Source: an uncultured Ruminococcus sp. (lineage in GTDB: Bacteria; Bacillota; Clostridia; Oscillospirales; Acutalibacteraceae). From it: a stretch of DNA of 40,114 nt. A program made the position numbers and the translations under genes. The stretch is from NCBI GenBank assembly GCA_945607165.1, contig CALYYZ010000002.1, forward strand, positions 1 to 40,114. The letters run 5' to 3'. Each line of letters starts with the position of its first letter. Position 1 is the first letter of the stretch. The notes below the pieces were generated by a model. The model worked only from the letters and a program-made list of their open reading frames with translations. It searched no databases and was not told where the DNA came from. Below, one piece after another: positions 1-10,580 of the stretch.

Positions 1-388
1 CGGAGTGAGCCTGTGCAAGAGCAACACGGCGGTAAAGTGAGTCGACTCTGGCAAGCAGCTCGCTGGGTGAAAACGGCTTTGTAACATAGTCGTCGGCACC
101 GAGCATAAGTCCGGTTACCTTGTCCATCTCCTGTGTTTTTGCCGAAAGCATAATTATTCCGATTCCGCCGTTACGGTTTCTAAGCTCCTTGCACACTGTA
201 AAGCCGTCGATTCCCGGCATCATAACATCAAGAATTGCAACATCAAAGTCGCCGTCACTCTCGTCATATTTTTTAAGAGCAGTTTCGCCGCAGTCTGCCT
301 CAACAACCTCATAGCCTGCACGGGTGAGATTAATTACGACAAAGTCGCGAATTGCAGACTCATCTTCGCAAACAAGAATTTTTTTCAT
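1..388 (-). CDS. OmpR/PhoB-type response regulator, receiver domain (partial, C-terminus outside window)
   Basis: Reverse strand reads MKKILVCEDESAIRDFVVINLTRAGYEVVEADCGETALKKYDESDGDFDVAILDVMMPGIDGFTVCKEL...LGADDYVTKPFSPSELLARV; receiver Asp and Lys motifs are present; gene runs off the left edge. Confidence 0.93.
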   Translation of the reverse strand, partial: MKKILVCEDESAIRDFVVINLTRAGYEVVEADCGETALKKYDESDGDFDVAILDVMMPGIDGFTVCKELRNRNGGIGIIMLSAKTQEMDKVTGLMLGADDYVTKPFSPSELLARVDSLYRRVALAQAHS

Positions 389-410
389 ATTATTACCTCC
401 GTATAATTCT

Positions 411-1754
411 TTAGATAGTTGTATTATTCAGTGCAATAAATGCAGTTTTAATTTCATCATCGCTTAGGGAAAGTCGGTCGCCGTCACCGCTGTTGATGAA
501 GGTATAGGCGTATTTGCTGTCCTTGCTTATCAGCGTATAATCCTCGGCAGCTTTGCCGGCGTCCCAAACGGAAACCTCAAACATCTTTATTTCAAAGAGT
601 TTGCCGCCCTTTTTGCTGCCATTGAGCCTATAAAACGATGTTGTGTTGTCTGAAACACCGTATACTGCGGTGACTGTTTCGGCACTCCATTTGCTCGACA
701 TCTTAATTCCGTAGCTCAGGCTCAGGTCAACAACCATTGAGTTTTTTTCGGCGATTTTTTCGTCAGCAGGGGAGAGAACACAAAGAGACACCAAATCCGC
801 AACGGTTTCAGCGGAATCTTCGCCGGCTCGTTTTAGCTTTGACACAACGGGAATTTCAGCTGTGCGGTCATTGTCAAGATCTGCTGAAAGAATGAATCGA
901 TTTCGTTGAGTTTGGTTTGGCTTATTTTCTTTGTATAGTGGATTTCTCAAAAGAGAAAGCTCGGAATTGTAGTAAATCACCTGAGTATTAAGCTCGCCGT
1001 TTGCAAACTCACCATCAACAACAAGACCTGTTACACCCTCGCCCAGCTCAGACAAAATTACATTATCATATTTTATTACATTAGGATCCATAGCAGCAGC
1101 CGCCTTTGATACCAGCCTTTCGGATTTATCGTCATATTCAAGCATTGTTGCCGCCGAATCGTTTTCGGTGCCGAACAGAGAAAGCGTCATAACCTCGTTT
1201 TTTCCGTCTGAGTTAAAGTCGCCGCAGTAAAAAGACGAATACTGCTGACCGGAGGGAAGCTCAGTTGTCTTGCCGTTTGAGTATGAATAGCAGGAAAGCA
1301 GGTTTGAATTTTGAGTGTAGGTTGAATATCCCACCAAAATCTCCTTTGTGCCGCTTGCGGTTATATCGGAAAAGTCAACACAGTCAATGTCAGTGGTTTC
1401 AGTCACAAAGTCCTTTGAAAGCTTCCATTCGCCGCTTTTTTCATACATAACAAGCATATGAATTTTGGTGACATCCTCTCCAACGCTGTAGAAAGCAACT
1501 GCCTCGTCGGTGGAGTCTTTGTCAAGGTCATTCATAATGATGGCGCTGCGGTTGCTTCCGCTTTTGGGATACTTTAGCGTGTATTCACCCTTTGCGGCTG
1601 AGGCGATAAGCTGTTGGATTTCCGCCTCGTCTCCCATAGCCTTCGGAGGGCGTAAAAGACCGTTGGAGCCTACATCGGTAAGCGAACAGCCGCAAAGGCT
1701 TACGCTCAAAAAAACACTTAACATGGCAATCACCGAGAAACAGTGTTTTTTCAT
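411..1754 (-). CDS. Lipoprotein with FG-GAP/VCBS-like repeat segments
   Basis: Signal peptide and lipobox (SVSLCGC); repeated D-x-(D/N)-x-D-G/S-like stretches (NDLDKDSTDEAV, GDFNSDGKNEV, ADLDNDRTAEI). Confidence 0.7.
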   Translation of the reverse strand: MKKHCFSVIAMLSVFLSVSLCGCSLTDVGSNGLLRPPKAMGDEAEIQQLIASAAKGEYTLKYPKSGSNRSAIIMNDLDKDSTDEAVAFYSVGEDVTKIHMLVMYEKSGEWKLSKDFVTETTDIDCVDFSDITASGTKEILVGYSTYTQNSNLLSCYSYSNGKTTELPSGQQYSSFYCGDFNSDGKNEVMTLSLFGTENDSAATMLEYDDKSERLVSKAAAAMDPNVIKYDNVILSELGEGVTGLVVDGEFANGELNTQVIYYNSELSLLRNPLYKENKPNQTQRNRFILSADLDNDRTAEIPVVSKLKRAGEDSAETVADLVSLCVLSPADEKIAEKNSMVVDLSLSYGIKMSSKWSAETVTAVYGVSDNTTSFYRLNGSKKGGKLFEIKMFEVSVWDAGKAAEDYTLISKDSKYAYTFINSGDGDRLSLSDDEIKTAFIALNNTTI

Positions 1755-1777
1755 ACCGGCAGCCTCCTTTCGTCTGA

Positions 1778-2446
1778 TTAATCAACTTGCTTTGCAATGC
1801 AGTACTTTATTTTGATACCCTGCTGTGAAAACATTTTTTCGTGTTCTGTCTGAATGTTGTCATTTACACTGCTTGCGTGTAAATCTCTTGTGATAAAGGT
1901 TATTTCGTATCCGCTTTGCTCAAAGTACTCAAGACTTTCTTCAAAGAGGTTGTCATCGTCTGTCTTAAAGCGGATTTCAGCGTCTTTTTTCAGAAAGGTC
2001 TTGTACATTTCAAGCTTTTTGAAATAAGTCAGCCTGCGTTTTTTGTGCTTCGGTCTCGGCCAGGGATTACAGAAGTTTATGTAAAGCCTGTCAATTTCAT
2101 CACCCGAGGTAATGATTTTATCGAGCTGTTCAACATTGTAATTCACCAGCAAAAGATTATCAATATCCTGCTGAGTCTTTCCGCTTTCCTCAAACAGCTT
2201 AACAATGGTTCTCCTGCCGACTCCGAGCATATCAATTTTAATATCAACGGCTATGATGTTCCTGTCGGGATTTTCAAGCGCAAGCCTGCCCGCAAAGCCG
2301 CCCTTTCCGCAGCCGATTTCAAGGTAAAGGGGCTGCTCCTTTTTAAAGGCGGATTTCCATTTTCCGGCAAGCGTTTCAGGCTCCTTTACAAAGAAGTCGC
2401 AAACCGAAAGCTCAGGCTCCGCCCACTTTTTCTTCCTTATTCTCAT
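1778..2446 (-). CDS. trmB: tRNA (guanine-N7-)-methyltransferase
   Basis: LEIGCGKGGF SAM motif and FCNPWPRPKHKKRRLTY signature typical of TrmB; start set at MRIRKKKW. Confidence 0.95.
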   Translation of the reverse strand: MRIRKKKWAEPELSVCDFFVKEPETLAGKWKSAFKKEQPLYLEIGCGKGGFAGRLALENPDRNIIAVDIKIDMLGVGRRTIVKLFEESGKTQQDIDNLLLVNYNVEQLDKIITSGDEIDRLYINFCNPWPRPKHKKRRLTYFKKLEMYKTFLKKDAEIRFKTDDDNLFEESLEYFEQSGYEITFITRDLHASSVNDNIQTEHEKMFSQQGIKIKYCIAKQVD

Positions 2447-2584
2447 ACTTGTACTGTTCCTTAACTGCGGTGAAAAAAGGCATACCACCACATATAGTTA
2501 TTTACCGTATCATTATATCAAATTGTTACAAATTATGCAATGATTTTTTATAAAAATGTAATCTGACACAGTAAAATAACAAAA

Positions 2585-2610
2585 TGCCGGGGCGTTGTGT
2601 AACCCCGGCA
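2585..2610 (-). terminator. Rho-independent terminator candidate
   Basis: TGCCGGGG...ACCCCGGCA hairpin followed by a T-rich run on the minus strand, just downstream of the Nif3-family gene. Confidence 0.7.
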
Positions 2611-2627
2611 GAAAAATACTGTAAAAA

Positions 2628-3389
2628 CTACTGCAAATATTTAATTTTATCGGAATAAACCGCCGATTTTGTGAATTTTGTTTCGGGAAATTTCTCTGAC
2701 AGCACCTTTACAAGCTCTGCGGTCACAACATCCTCGGTCTTAAAGTGACCTGCGTCTACAACCGCCACGGAAAGCTCGTTTGCTGCGTTGATTTCATGGT
2801 GCTTTATTTCGCCGGTAACGAGAACATCGGCTCCCTCGGCGGCAGCGGCAAAAATTTCGCTTCCGCCTGCTCCCGAGCAAAGAGCTACCCTTTTGATTTC
2901 TCCTGAGAAGTCCGTATATCTTACTCCCTCGCAGTTAAGTGCCTGTTTTACAAATTTTGCAAAATCCCTAATATTCATTGTGGTATCAAGCTCGCCCGTA
3001 AAAAGGCATTCACCCTTGTCGGATTTTTTGACAGAATCCAGCTTCAGTGCCCTTGCAAGGCAGAGGTTTACACCGAAGCTCTCGCTCAAATCAAGATTTG
3101 TGTGCATACAAACGGCTGAGATTCCCCCTTGAGCTAAGAGATATACAACACTCTCACTGTCGAGCCTTTTAAGCGGATTGAAAATTACGGGGTGGTGGCT
3201 TATGATAAGCTCACAGCCGAGGTTTTGAGCCTCAAGCACAACCTCTTTTGTGATATCAAGAGTTACAAGCACACGACTTACGACGGCAGTCTTGCTGCCG
3301 ACCAGTATACCCACATTATCATATTCCATTGCACTGTCAAGCGGCGCAACGCTTTCAAACCAATTCAAAATATCATTTACAGCGGTCAT
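2628..3389 (-). CDS. Nif3-like dinuclear metal-center protein
   Basis: SHHPVIFNPLKRL, VCMHTNLD and DAGHFKTE motifs of the Nif3/DUF34 family. Confidence 0.93.
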   Translation of the reverse strand: MTAVNDILNWFESVAPLDSAMEYDNVGILVGSKTAVVSRVLVTLDITKEVVLEAQNLGCELIISHHPVIFNPLKRLDSESVVYLLAQGGISAVCMHTNLDLSESFGVNLCLARALKLDSVKKSDKGECLFTGELDTTMNIRDFAKFVKQALNCEGVRYTDFSGEIKRVALCSGAGGSEIFAAAAEGADVLVTGEIKHHEINAANELSVAVVDAGHFKTEDVVTAELVKVLSEKFPETKFTKSAVYSDKIKYLQ

Positions 3390-4050
3390 TCAGATTCTCC
3401 TCAAGCAGTTTTGCGGTTTCACTAAATTCTGAGCTTCCCCTTGCCTTGTTTTTCAAATCCTTTATTTTGCCTTCAGTAAAACGGCGGTGCAATGCCTTTT
3501 TCTCAGGCTCAAGCTTTCCGATATACGGAAAAAGCCTGTCCTGAACTCCGGCTTTTCCTGTATAGGAAGCAAGCAAAACGGTATAGCATTTTCCTGCGGC
3601 AACACAGCAGTCCTGTTTTAGAATTTCAAAGCCGTTGCCGTTAAGCCATTCAAGCAGTACCTCGCTTCTTGTCATCGGCTGCAAAATAAAGTGCTTTGTG
3701 CTGTCCTTTGAAAGCAGTGATTGAGATAGAATTTTCACAATCAGCTCTCCGCCCATTCCGGCAATTACTATATCGTCGGTTTCATCGGCTGAAATCTCGC
3801 TCAGTCCGTCGCTCAGCCGAGCAGTTATCCTATCGCATAGGCCTGAAGAGCTGATGGCTTCAAGCCCTCTTTTAAGCGGTTCGGGATTGATGTCGGAGGC
3901 TATTGCGCAAGGGCATTTTCCGGTTTTGCACAGCCAAATCGGCAAGAATGCGTGGTCTGTGCCTATGTCGGCGAGTCTTGCGCCTTCTCTTACAAAATCC
4001 GCACACAGACTCAGCCTGCTGTCAAGCCTTGAACTCGTGGAATGGCTCAT
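3373..4050 (-). CDS. trmK: tRNA (adenine22-N1)-methyltransferase family protein
   Basis: ADIGTDHAFLPIWL, GMGGELIVKIL and LQPMTRSEVLLEWL are TrmK motifs; overlaps the downstream nif3-like gene. Confidence 0.92.
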   Translation of the reverse strand: MSHSTSSRLDSRLSLCADFVREGARLADIGTDHAFLPIWLCKTGKCPCAIASDINPEPLKRGLEAISSSGLCDRITARLSDGLSEISADETDDIVIAGMGGELIVKILSQSLLSKDSTKHFILQPMTRSEVLLEWLNGNGFEILKQDCCVAAGKCYTVLLASYTGKAGVQDRLFPYIGKLEPEKKALHRRFTEGKIKDLKNKARGSSEFSETAKLLEENLNDRCK

Positions 4051-4244
4051 TGACCTATTGCTTTATTGAGGTCATCAAGAAGCGTGTCAACATTAGCTCC
4101 GTGCACCATACAAGCCTCGCCTATTGTCTCGCCCCTTGAGGCGGGACAGCCAAGGCAGTGCATACCTATGCTGAAAAACAGCTCGGCGGTTTCGGGATAT
4201 TTGTCGAGTACATCTCCGATGATTGAATCCTTTGTAATTTTCAT
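4047..4244 (-). CDS. DUF1858 domain protein
   Basis: MKITKDSIIGDVLDKYPETAELFFSIGMHCLGCPASRGETIGEACMVHGANVDTLLDDLN matches the DUF1858 pattern; start chosen after an RBS-like GGAGG. Confidence 0.88.
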   Translation of the reverse strand: MKITKDSIIGDVLDKYPETAELFFSIGMHCLGCPASRGETIGEACMVHGANVDTLLDDLNKAIGQ

Positions 4245-4336
4245 TTGTAATTCCTCCGTTAATTGATTTTTTATTTGTTTTGCGTATTTTTTATTTATTC
4301 TTTGCACTTATGCATTTTTATGCACCTGCATTAACG

Positions 4337-5881
4337 CTATTTTCCTCTTGACCAATATTTTCGGTCAAGGCTTCTGTATTGCACTGCCTCTAAAACATGC
4401 TCTGAGCGAATAACCTCGGACTGCTCCAAATCTGCAATGGTGCGAGCAACCTTGAGTACCCTGTCATAAGCTCTGGCTGTAAGTCCCAGACTGACAAAGG
4501 CATTTTTTAAGGTTTTCTCGGCGGCGCTGTCAATTATGCAGATTTCATCAAACTGAGCGGCATTGATTTTTGCATTGCATTTGACCTCGCTGCCTTTGAA
4601 TCTGTTTCGCTGAAGCTCTCTTGCAGCATTAACCCGCCGTTTTATTTCAGCTGAGGTCTCTGTGACCTCCGTGTTTCTCAGCTCCTCAAATTTCACCGGC
4701 GGCACCTCAATATGAATATCAAAGCGGTCAAGCAGTGGACCGGAGATTCTGTTTATGTATCTGTTGATTTTCATTTCTGAGCAGGTGCAGTGATGGCTTT
4801 CATCTCCGAAATAACCGCATGGACAGGGATTCATCGCTGCAACAACGGTAATCGAGCAAGGATAGGTGCAGTTTTGAGCAGAACGGGAGATTGTTATGCT
4901 GCCGTCCTCAATGGGCTGGCGCAGTACCTCAAGGGCATTGCGTGAAAATTCGGGCAGCTCGTCCAAAAACAAAACTCCGTTGTGAGCAAGCGAAACCTCA
5001 CCCGGACGGATAGCACCGGAGCCGCCTCCTCCCAAGCCTACGGGAGTAACGGTGTGGTGCGGAGCACGAAAGGGGCGAACCGTTACCAGACCATTTCCGT
5101 GAAGTGTACCGGCAATGGAGTGAATTTTGGTTGTTTCAATCATTTCCTCAAAGCTCATATCCGGCAGAATTGAAGGAAGTCGCTTTGCAAGCATACTTTT
5201 GCCCGAGCCGGGAGGACCGATAAGAAGAATATTATGACCTCCGGCAGCGGCAATCTCAAGCGCTCGCTTAGCCTCGTACTGACCCTTTACCTGAGAAAAA
5301 TCCGGCAAAAACTCGGTCTGCGCTTTATTTTCGCAGGGGCTTGCCTTTGCAGGCTTTGCATTAAGCTCACCGTTTAATAGCTGTTTTAGCTCGACTATGT
5401 CGCTGACAGGATACACCGAGATTCCCTTTACAACCGCCGCTTCGTTTACATTCTGCCTTGGAACATATATTTTTTCAATTCCGCATTGAGCCGCCTTAAT
5501 CACCATTGAAAGCACACCCTTAACGGGACGCACCTCTCCTCCGAGCGACAGCTCGCCGATAAACGCACAGCCGGACAGCTCTGTTCTGATTCTGTGGGTA
5601 AGCTTCAGCAGTGCAACCGCTATCGGCAGGTCATAGATAGGGCCTTCCTTTTTTATGTCGGCAGGGGCAAGGTTTAGGGTGATGTGGGCATTCGGAATTG
5701 TAAATCCGCAGTTTACCATTGCGCTTCTTACTCTGTCCCGGCTTTCCTTGACGGCTGTGTCGGGAAGTCCTACCATATCAAAGGCTGCAAGTCCCTGACG
5801 AAGGGTTGCCTCAATCTCTACCCTATAGCCGTCCATTCCGTTTATCCCAAAGCTGCTGCATCTTACAACCACTGCGTTCAC
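4337..5881 (-). CDS. comM: YifB/ComM family Mg-chelatase-like AAA ATPase
   Basis: N-terminal Lon-C-like domain, Walker [44 protein letters not shown]. Confidence 0.95.
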   Translation of the reverse strand: MNAVVVRCSSFGINGMDGYRVEIEATLRQGLAAFDMVGLPDTAVKESRDRVRSAMVNCGFTIPNAHITLNLAPADIKKEGPIYDLPIAVALLKLTHRIRTELSGCAFIGELSLGGEVRPVKGVLSMVIKAAQCGIEKIYVPRQNVNEAAVVKGISVYPVSDIVELKQLLNGELNAKPAKASPCENKAQTEFLPDFSQVKGQYEAKRALEIAAAGGHNILLIGPPGSGKSMLAKRLPSILPDMSFEEMIETTKIHSIAGTLHGNGLVTVRPFRAPHHTVTPVGLGGGGSGAIRPGEVSLAHNGVLFLDELPEFSRNALEVLRQPIEDGSITISRSAQNCTYPCSITVVAAMNPCPCGYFGDESHHCTCSEMKINRYINRISGPLLDRFDIHIEVPPVKFEELRNTEVTETSAEIKRRVNAARELQRNRFKGSEVKCNAKINAAQFDEICIIDSAAEKTLKNAFVSLGLTARAYDRVLKVARTIADLEQSEVIRSEHVLEAVQYRSLDRKYWSRGK

Positions 5882-6037
5882 TCCCCTTTGACAAAATGTA
5901 ACACGATAAAATGATTATATCATTATAACGGTCACATTACAAGTGGTGCGGCTACAAAAAATCGACAAAAACTCGTATATTATGCACAAAAAATATTAAT
6001 GTATTATTGCAAATTTACAGAAAACACAGTTAAATGC

Positions 6038-6066
6038 TTGACAACTATCCTGATTTATTATATTAT
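6038..6066 (+). promoter_or_regulatory. Sigma-A-type promoter upstream of the sigma factor gene
   Basis: TTGACA (6038-6043), 17 nt spacer, TATTAT (6061-6066). Confidence 0.7.
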
Positions 6067-6100
6067 TTATAAAGGATTACTGTTGCGTCGGGGTGAGTGT

Positions 6101-6688
6101 GTGGATAAAAGGGAGATCTCTTATTCTTCACTTGACGACGATAAGCTTGCATTGCTTTCCTCGAATGGAGATGACAAGGCGTTCAACGAGCTTGTGGTGC
6201 GTTACCTTGGGCTTATAAACAATATTGCCTTTCGCTATTATGCCGAGGGCTATGAGCTGAAGGATTTTGTGCAGGAGGGCTTGCTGGGTATGCTTTATTC
6301 CTGTCGTACCTATGACAACGGCGGATTGTCAAGCTTTAAAAGCTATCTTTCGCTGATTGTGGAACGCAGGTTTATTTCCATTGTTCGCCGATTTAATTCT
6401 CAAAAGGCGGTGCCTCAGTCTGCTGTTGTGCATATTGACTCAGTCAGTGATGAGCTTGAGTCACAGCAGGGTAATCCTGAGGAGCTTTTACTGTGCAGGG
6501 AACAGCTTGAGGGTGCACTCAGAGAGCTTAGGAGCGTTCTTTCCCGCAGTGAGTACGAGGTGCTTATGCTCTTCTGTGCAGGGCTAAGCTACAGACAGAT
6601 TGCGAAAAAGCTGAATATTTCGGAAAAATCTGCTGACAACGCTCTGCAAAGAGCCCGCAAAAAAATCAGCAGTATGGATATGTCCTGA
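6101..6688 (+). CDS. Sigma-70 family RNA polymerase sigma factor (SigH-like)
   Basis: FNELVVRYLGLINNIAFRYYAEGYELKDFVQEGLLGMLYSCRTYD region 2 and LMLFCAGLSYRQIAKKLNISEKSADNALQRARKK region 4; probable GTG start. Confidence 0.88.
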   Translation: MDKREISYSSLDDDKLALLSSNGDDKAFNELVVRYLGLINNIAFRYYAEGYELKDFVQEGLLGMLYSCRTYDNGGLSSFKSYLSLIVERRFISIVRRFNSQKAVPQSAVVHIDSVSDELESQQGNPEELLLCREQLEGALRELRSVLSRSEYEVLMLFCAGLSYRQIAKKLNISEKSADNALQRARKKISSMDMS

Positions 6689-6754
6689 ATAGTATCGGCG
6701 GTGCAATTCCGCACGGGACAAATTTTTATTATGCCAAAAGAGAGGTAAAAACCA

Positions 6755-7036
6755 ATGTACGAAGACAAGACACTCGTTTGCAAAGAATGCGGAAACGAAT
6801 TCGTTTTCACTGCAGGAGAGCAGGAATTTTACGCTGAAAAGGGCTTTGTAAATGAGCCGCAGCGTTGTAAGGAGTGCAGACAGGCAAGAAAGAACGCTGC
6901 AAGAGCCGGTCGTGAATATCACGAGACCATCTGTGCTGAGTGCGGCGGACCTGCAAAAATTCCTTTCCAGCCTATGGAGGGCAAGAGCTATTATTGCAGC
7001 GATTGCTTTGCAAAGAGAAAAGCAGATGCTGAATAA
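6755..7036 (+). CDS. Zinc-ribbon domain protein (zf-trcl / CxxC family)
   Basis: Paired CxxC motifs: CKECGNEF...CKECRQARK...CAECGG...CSDCFAKRK. Confidence 0.88.
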   Translation: MYEDKTLVCKECGNEFVFTAGEQEFYAEKGFVNEPQRCKECRQARKNAARAGREYHETICAECGGPAKIPFQPMEGKSYYCSDCFAKRKADAE

Positions 7037-7071
7037 TATTTTGATATAAAAGATAATATTTTTGCACTGTA

Positions 7072-7102
7072 GCGGCAGGATTTTTCCTGCCGCATTTTTT
7101 CG
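7072..7102 (+). terminator. Rho-independent terminator
   Basis: GCGGCAGGA-TTTT-TCCTGCCGC perfect 9-bp stem followed by ATTTTTT. Confidence 0.9.
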
Positions 7103-7205
7103 TTTTTGAAAAATTTAGTGCAACGACACGCAATCCGTACCTGCAGGTATATAATGATATATCATCTTTGCCATTATGTTTCAAGCCTTTTTACATAAAT
7201 CAAAT

Positions 7206-7229
7206 CGGGACTGCCGTTTGACAGTCCCG
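7206..7229 (-). terminator. Hairpin, probable terminator of the G5/M23 gene
   Basis: CGGGACTG...CAGTCCCG inverted repeat immediately downstream of the minus-strand CDS; T-run is weak. Confidence 0.6.
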
Positions 7230-7235
7230 ATGAAA

Positions 7236-8771
7236 TTAAGAAACGAACTTAAGGGGATTGAGTTTTGTTGAGTTTTGCATAACCTCAAAGTGCAGGTGAG
7301 GACCTGTTGAGTTACCCGTAGAGCCTACATAACCGATTGTCTGACCCTTAGAAACTCTCTGACCTGCCGAAACAGCAAGCGAGCTGCAATGTCCGTAAAG
7401 TGTGGTGTAGCCGTTGCCGTGGTCAATAATTACACAGCTGCCGTAGCCGTCGCCATAATCGCCCGAGCGAGTAACTACACCGCCGTCGGAAGCTACGATT
7501 GCCTGTCCGTAAATGCCGCCTGCGGCAATGTCAATTCCATTGTGCATTCTGCCCCAGCGCCACTCAAAATAGCTTGAGATGCTGTGAGTGTAGGGAACGG
7601 GCCAAGTGAAGCTGCCCGATGAAGAGCCGCCTGACGAATAGCTTGCCGATGAGGACGAAGCAGCAGAATATGAGGATGTGCCTCTTGTCTTTTTACCCTT
7701 GATTACTACCTCGTCAACAGCCTCTTTTAGCACCTTGACATCGGTCTGCACAGCGTTTGTCTGAACACCGTCAACAAAGGTGGTTCTAACCGTTACTTCT
7801 GCTTCGCCGTTTTTACCCTCGGTCTTTACCTTTTTATAATCGGAATACTGAGATTCGTCATACTCTGTTATGGTTTCATAGGGAGTTTCCCTTGTGTAGA
7901 CGATATCGGTTGAAAGTGCAATAGAGAGTTTGTCCTTTGCAGCAGAGATAATATCGTCTGCATTCATAAGACTCTCGGCTGCAACATTGTTTCTGATTTC
8001 AACATCATTTGCAAATTCGGTTGTTGTTTCGTCATCATAGTCTGCACGAGCCTCAAAAAGAATCTGCTCAAGCTCGGTATAAAGCTTCTCACCTTCAACG
8101 GTTACTCCGATGAGCTTGCCGTCAACAAAAAGGGCAGTGGTTGTGCTCTGAATACCTACATTTGTTCTGCCGTCTGAAAAGCTCTCATAGCCGACAGCCT
8201 CATCGTATGAGGAGGGCATTGCAAAGCCGTAGTTTACGGGAACAGAAGTCGCTTGTGTTTCTGTTTCGGTATTTACCGAGTTTTTGCTGTCAGAGTCTTT
8301 TGAAAGCTCAACTGCTCCGGAAACAGTAACACAGGAAAGCATAATTGCAATCGAGCAGGCAATAACCGCAAGCATGGCTCTCTTTTTTGACGATCTGTGT
8401 GCCTTTGGTTCAAGATGTCCCTGTTTTTTAGCTGTATGACTGCTGAAGCTGATGATTGCTTCCTTAGCCGAAGAGCTGTACTCGCTTTTGTTTCCGTTTC
8501 TGCTGTCAATGTAGCGTTTGTCAATTACGGAAACGCTTTTTTTTGCAGGCTTGATTTTTGCAGTCTGCTTTGACGCTGCTCTTTTGATTTTAAGCTCGTC
8601 AACCTTTTTTGAGGTTGATTTTGCCGCCATTTTTGCCACTCTCTTAGCAAAGCGGGCTGTCTTGGCTGCGGTGCCGAGTTTTTTCTGATTTGATTTCTTA
8701 GAAATCGGATGTTTTGTTGAAAGACTTTCTATTTCATTGAAACCTTCCAAACCAATGAATTTTGTCTCCAA
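7236..8771 (-). CDS. Membrane-anchored M23 peptidase with G5 domain
   Basis: Basic N-terminal region, one TM segment, G5-like segment, Ser-rich linker, then HNGIDIAAG...GNGYTTLYGHCS...GPHLHFEV LytM/M23 active site. Confidence 0.93.
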   Translation of the reverse strand: METKFIGLEGFNEIESLSTKHPISKKSNQKKLGTAAKTARFAKRVAKMAAKSTSKKVDELKIKRAASKQTAKIKPAKKSVSVIDKRYIDSRNGNKSEYSSSAKEAIISFSSHTAKKQGHLEPKAHRSSKKRAMLAVIACSIAIMLSCVTVSGAVELSKDSDSKNSVNTETETQATSVPVNYGFAMPSSYDEAVGYESFSDGRTNVGIQSTTTALFVDGKLIGVTVEGEKLYTELEQILFEARADYDDETTTEFANDVEIRNNVAAESLMNADDIISAAKDKLSIALSTDIVYTRETPYETITEYDESQYSDYKKVKTEGKNGEAEVTVRTTFVDGVQTNAVQTDVKVLKEAVDEVVIKGKKTRGTSSYSAASSSSASYSSGGSSSGSFTWPVPYTHSISSYFEWRWGRMHNGIDIAAGGIYGQAIVASDGGVVTRSGDYGDGYGSCVIIDHGNGYTTLYGHCSSLAVSAGQRVSKGQTIGYVGSTGNSTGPHLHFEVMQNSTKLNPLKFVS

Positions 8772-8941
8772 ATTAATTTCTCCTATCTCATTAACTGTTA
8801 CATTTTTGTAACAATCGCATTGACTACATTATACCATTTTGTAACAAATTTGCAATAAGAGAATTAAAGATTGTAACAATTTACATTGGAGTTGAGCGAA
8901 ATAAAGAAAATACTGACAATATTACACAATAATTCTACAGA

Positions 8942-9397
8942 TTAATTATACTCTAAGTTATCAACTGAATAATTAATCAACAAATTGTAATATTTTTTTA
9001 AAGCCTTTTTTGCACCTTCTTTGTCGTGTTCCTTGTAATTTCCGCACTCTATTGCGGTTGTTCCGGGAATTTCTGCGGTATGCTCGGCACATTGCTTAAC
9101 GGTCTGCTTTATAAGCTTAAGAGCCTGTTCTCTGTCAAGGTCTCTGACCAAAAAATAAAATCCGGTTCTGCACCCCATGGGACCGAAGTAAATGACCTTG
9201 TCTGCATATTCGCTGTTGCGGGCATAGGTGGCAAAAAGGTGCTCTATAGTGTGCATAACGGGTGTGGGCAAAAACGGCTCTGTGTTTGGCTTAACAAACC
9301 TGAGGTCGTAGGTTGTGATGTCGCCGTCTATTCTCGAAATATATGCCCCCGGCATAAGCGTATTGTGATTAACGGTGAAGCTTGCAATCTTTTTCAT
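8942..9397 (-). CDS. luxS: S-ribosylhomocysteine lyase (AI-2 synthesis)
   Basis: MPGAYISRIDGDITTYDLRFVKPN, HTIEHLFATYAR and GPMGCRTGFY are characteristic LuxS motifs. Confidence 0.97.
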   Translation of the reverse strand: MKKIASFTVNHNTLMPGAYISRIDGDITTYDLRFVKPNTEPFLPTPVMHTIEHLFATYARNSEYADKVIYFGPMGCRTGFYFLVRDLDREQALKLIKQTVKQCAEHTAEIPGTTAIECGNYKEHDKEGAKKALKKYYNLLINYSVDNLEYN

Positions 9398-9422
9398 TAT
9401 ATAATTATCCTTTCATTTTTTA

Positions 9423-10358
9423 TTATTCTGAGGTGCTTATCTTGCTGTAGTCAGCAATGTCTGTGAAGCAGATATTAAGGTCAACATCGCCCTGTATTCC
9501 GTCAACCTTGCCCTCATTGGAGTACTGCCACATTGAAAATTCATAATAGAAGTTGGGAATCGGCTGATATTCGCTGTACCAAATATCCACTCCTACGAGC
9601 TGACTGAGATCATATTTATAGTAAAGGGCTTCACTTTCCGAGTATATCATTGGGATAAATCCGAGCTGTTTTGCTCTGTTACAGAAAGCCTTGGCGCACT
9701 CTGTTACTGCCTGAGGACTGAGTCCGTCGGTTCGTGCGTTGTCATCCTCTATGGTTTCCCAATCGTAGGCAAGCGGAAAGTCAAGAGACTGTCCGTTGAG
9801 TACGCTTGCGGCATAATCGGCTTCTTCAACAGCCTCCTGAGCCGTTACAGCCTGAGAAAAGAAGTACGCTCCCACCTTGACTCCTGCCTTTTTAGCTTCC
9901 CTAATATACTGCACCGCTTTTTCGTCGGTATAAAGCTCTCCGCTGTCGCCGTAGCCTCTGCCGCCGAGCCTTATCATTGCAAACTCAATACCGCTTGATT
10001 TAACCCTGTCCCAGTCAACCTCACCACTGAAGCTTGAGATGTCTATTCCGGCAATAGAAGCATTTTTGCCGCCGTTAATATATGACTTGTATTCACCGGA
10101 TTCTGTGAAATACTCATTATTAAGGGTATTCACCGGAACTCCTGCAAGAGTCTCAAGCGTGATTTCTCCCAGCTGTGAATCATTTATTGTAAAGCTTTTC
10201 GCAGCCGACTCAGCGTGTGTGGCTGCGGCTGTTGTGTTTTCAACAGACGGTTCTGTTTCGGAAGCCTCCGAAACATGCTGAGAAGCTTCGTTTGCAGAGC
10301 AGCCTGCTACTGATGCAATAAGAGTTAAGGTCAGCGCAAGTGAGAGTATTTTTTTCAT
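9423..10358 (-). CDS. GH25 family lysozyme, lipoprotein
   Basis: Lipobox (ASVAGC); GIDISSFSGEVDWDRVKSSGIEFAMIRLGGRGYG...GAYFFSQA...DFPLAYDWE...FSMWQYSNEGKVDGIQGDVDLN. Confidence 0.93.
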   Translation of the reverse strand: MKKILSLALTLTLIASVAGCSANEASQHVSEASETEPSVENTTAAATHAESAAKSFTINDSQLGEITLETLAGVPVNTLNNEYFTESGEYKSYINGGKNASIAGIDISSFSGEVDWDRVKSSGIEFAMIRLGGRGYGDSGELYTDEKAVQYIREAKKAGVKVGAYFFSQAVTAQEAVEEADYAASVLNGQSLDFPLAYDWETIEDDNARTDGLSPQAVTECAKAFCNRAKQLGFIPMIYSESEALYYKYDLSQLVGVDIWYSEYQPIPNFYYEFSMWQYSNEGKVDGIQGDVDLNICFTDIADYSKISTSE

Positions 10359-10580
10359 TAGTATCACTTCCGTTTTGGCTTTTTTCTTCAACAGGATAAC
10401 ATATAAATTAATTGATGTAAATAAATTTAGTCGAAATTTGCAAATAAATAAGTCGATTTTTGTATTGAAAATATTTACATTATTAAGTATAATATAAGCT
10501 AAATGATTTTTTAGTTGATTAAGCTTTGGTTGAATAAATTTTTCATAACGGAAATCTGTAACGAAAGGCGGTGTATCGGT

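Noticed and set aside
1916-2464. 182-aa plus-strand ORF antisense to trmB
   Set aside because: Fully overlaps trmB, which has clear family motifs; no independent RBS/promoter evidence.
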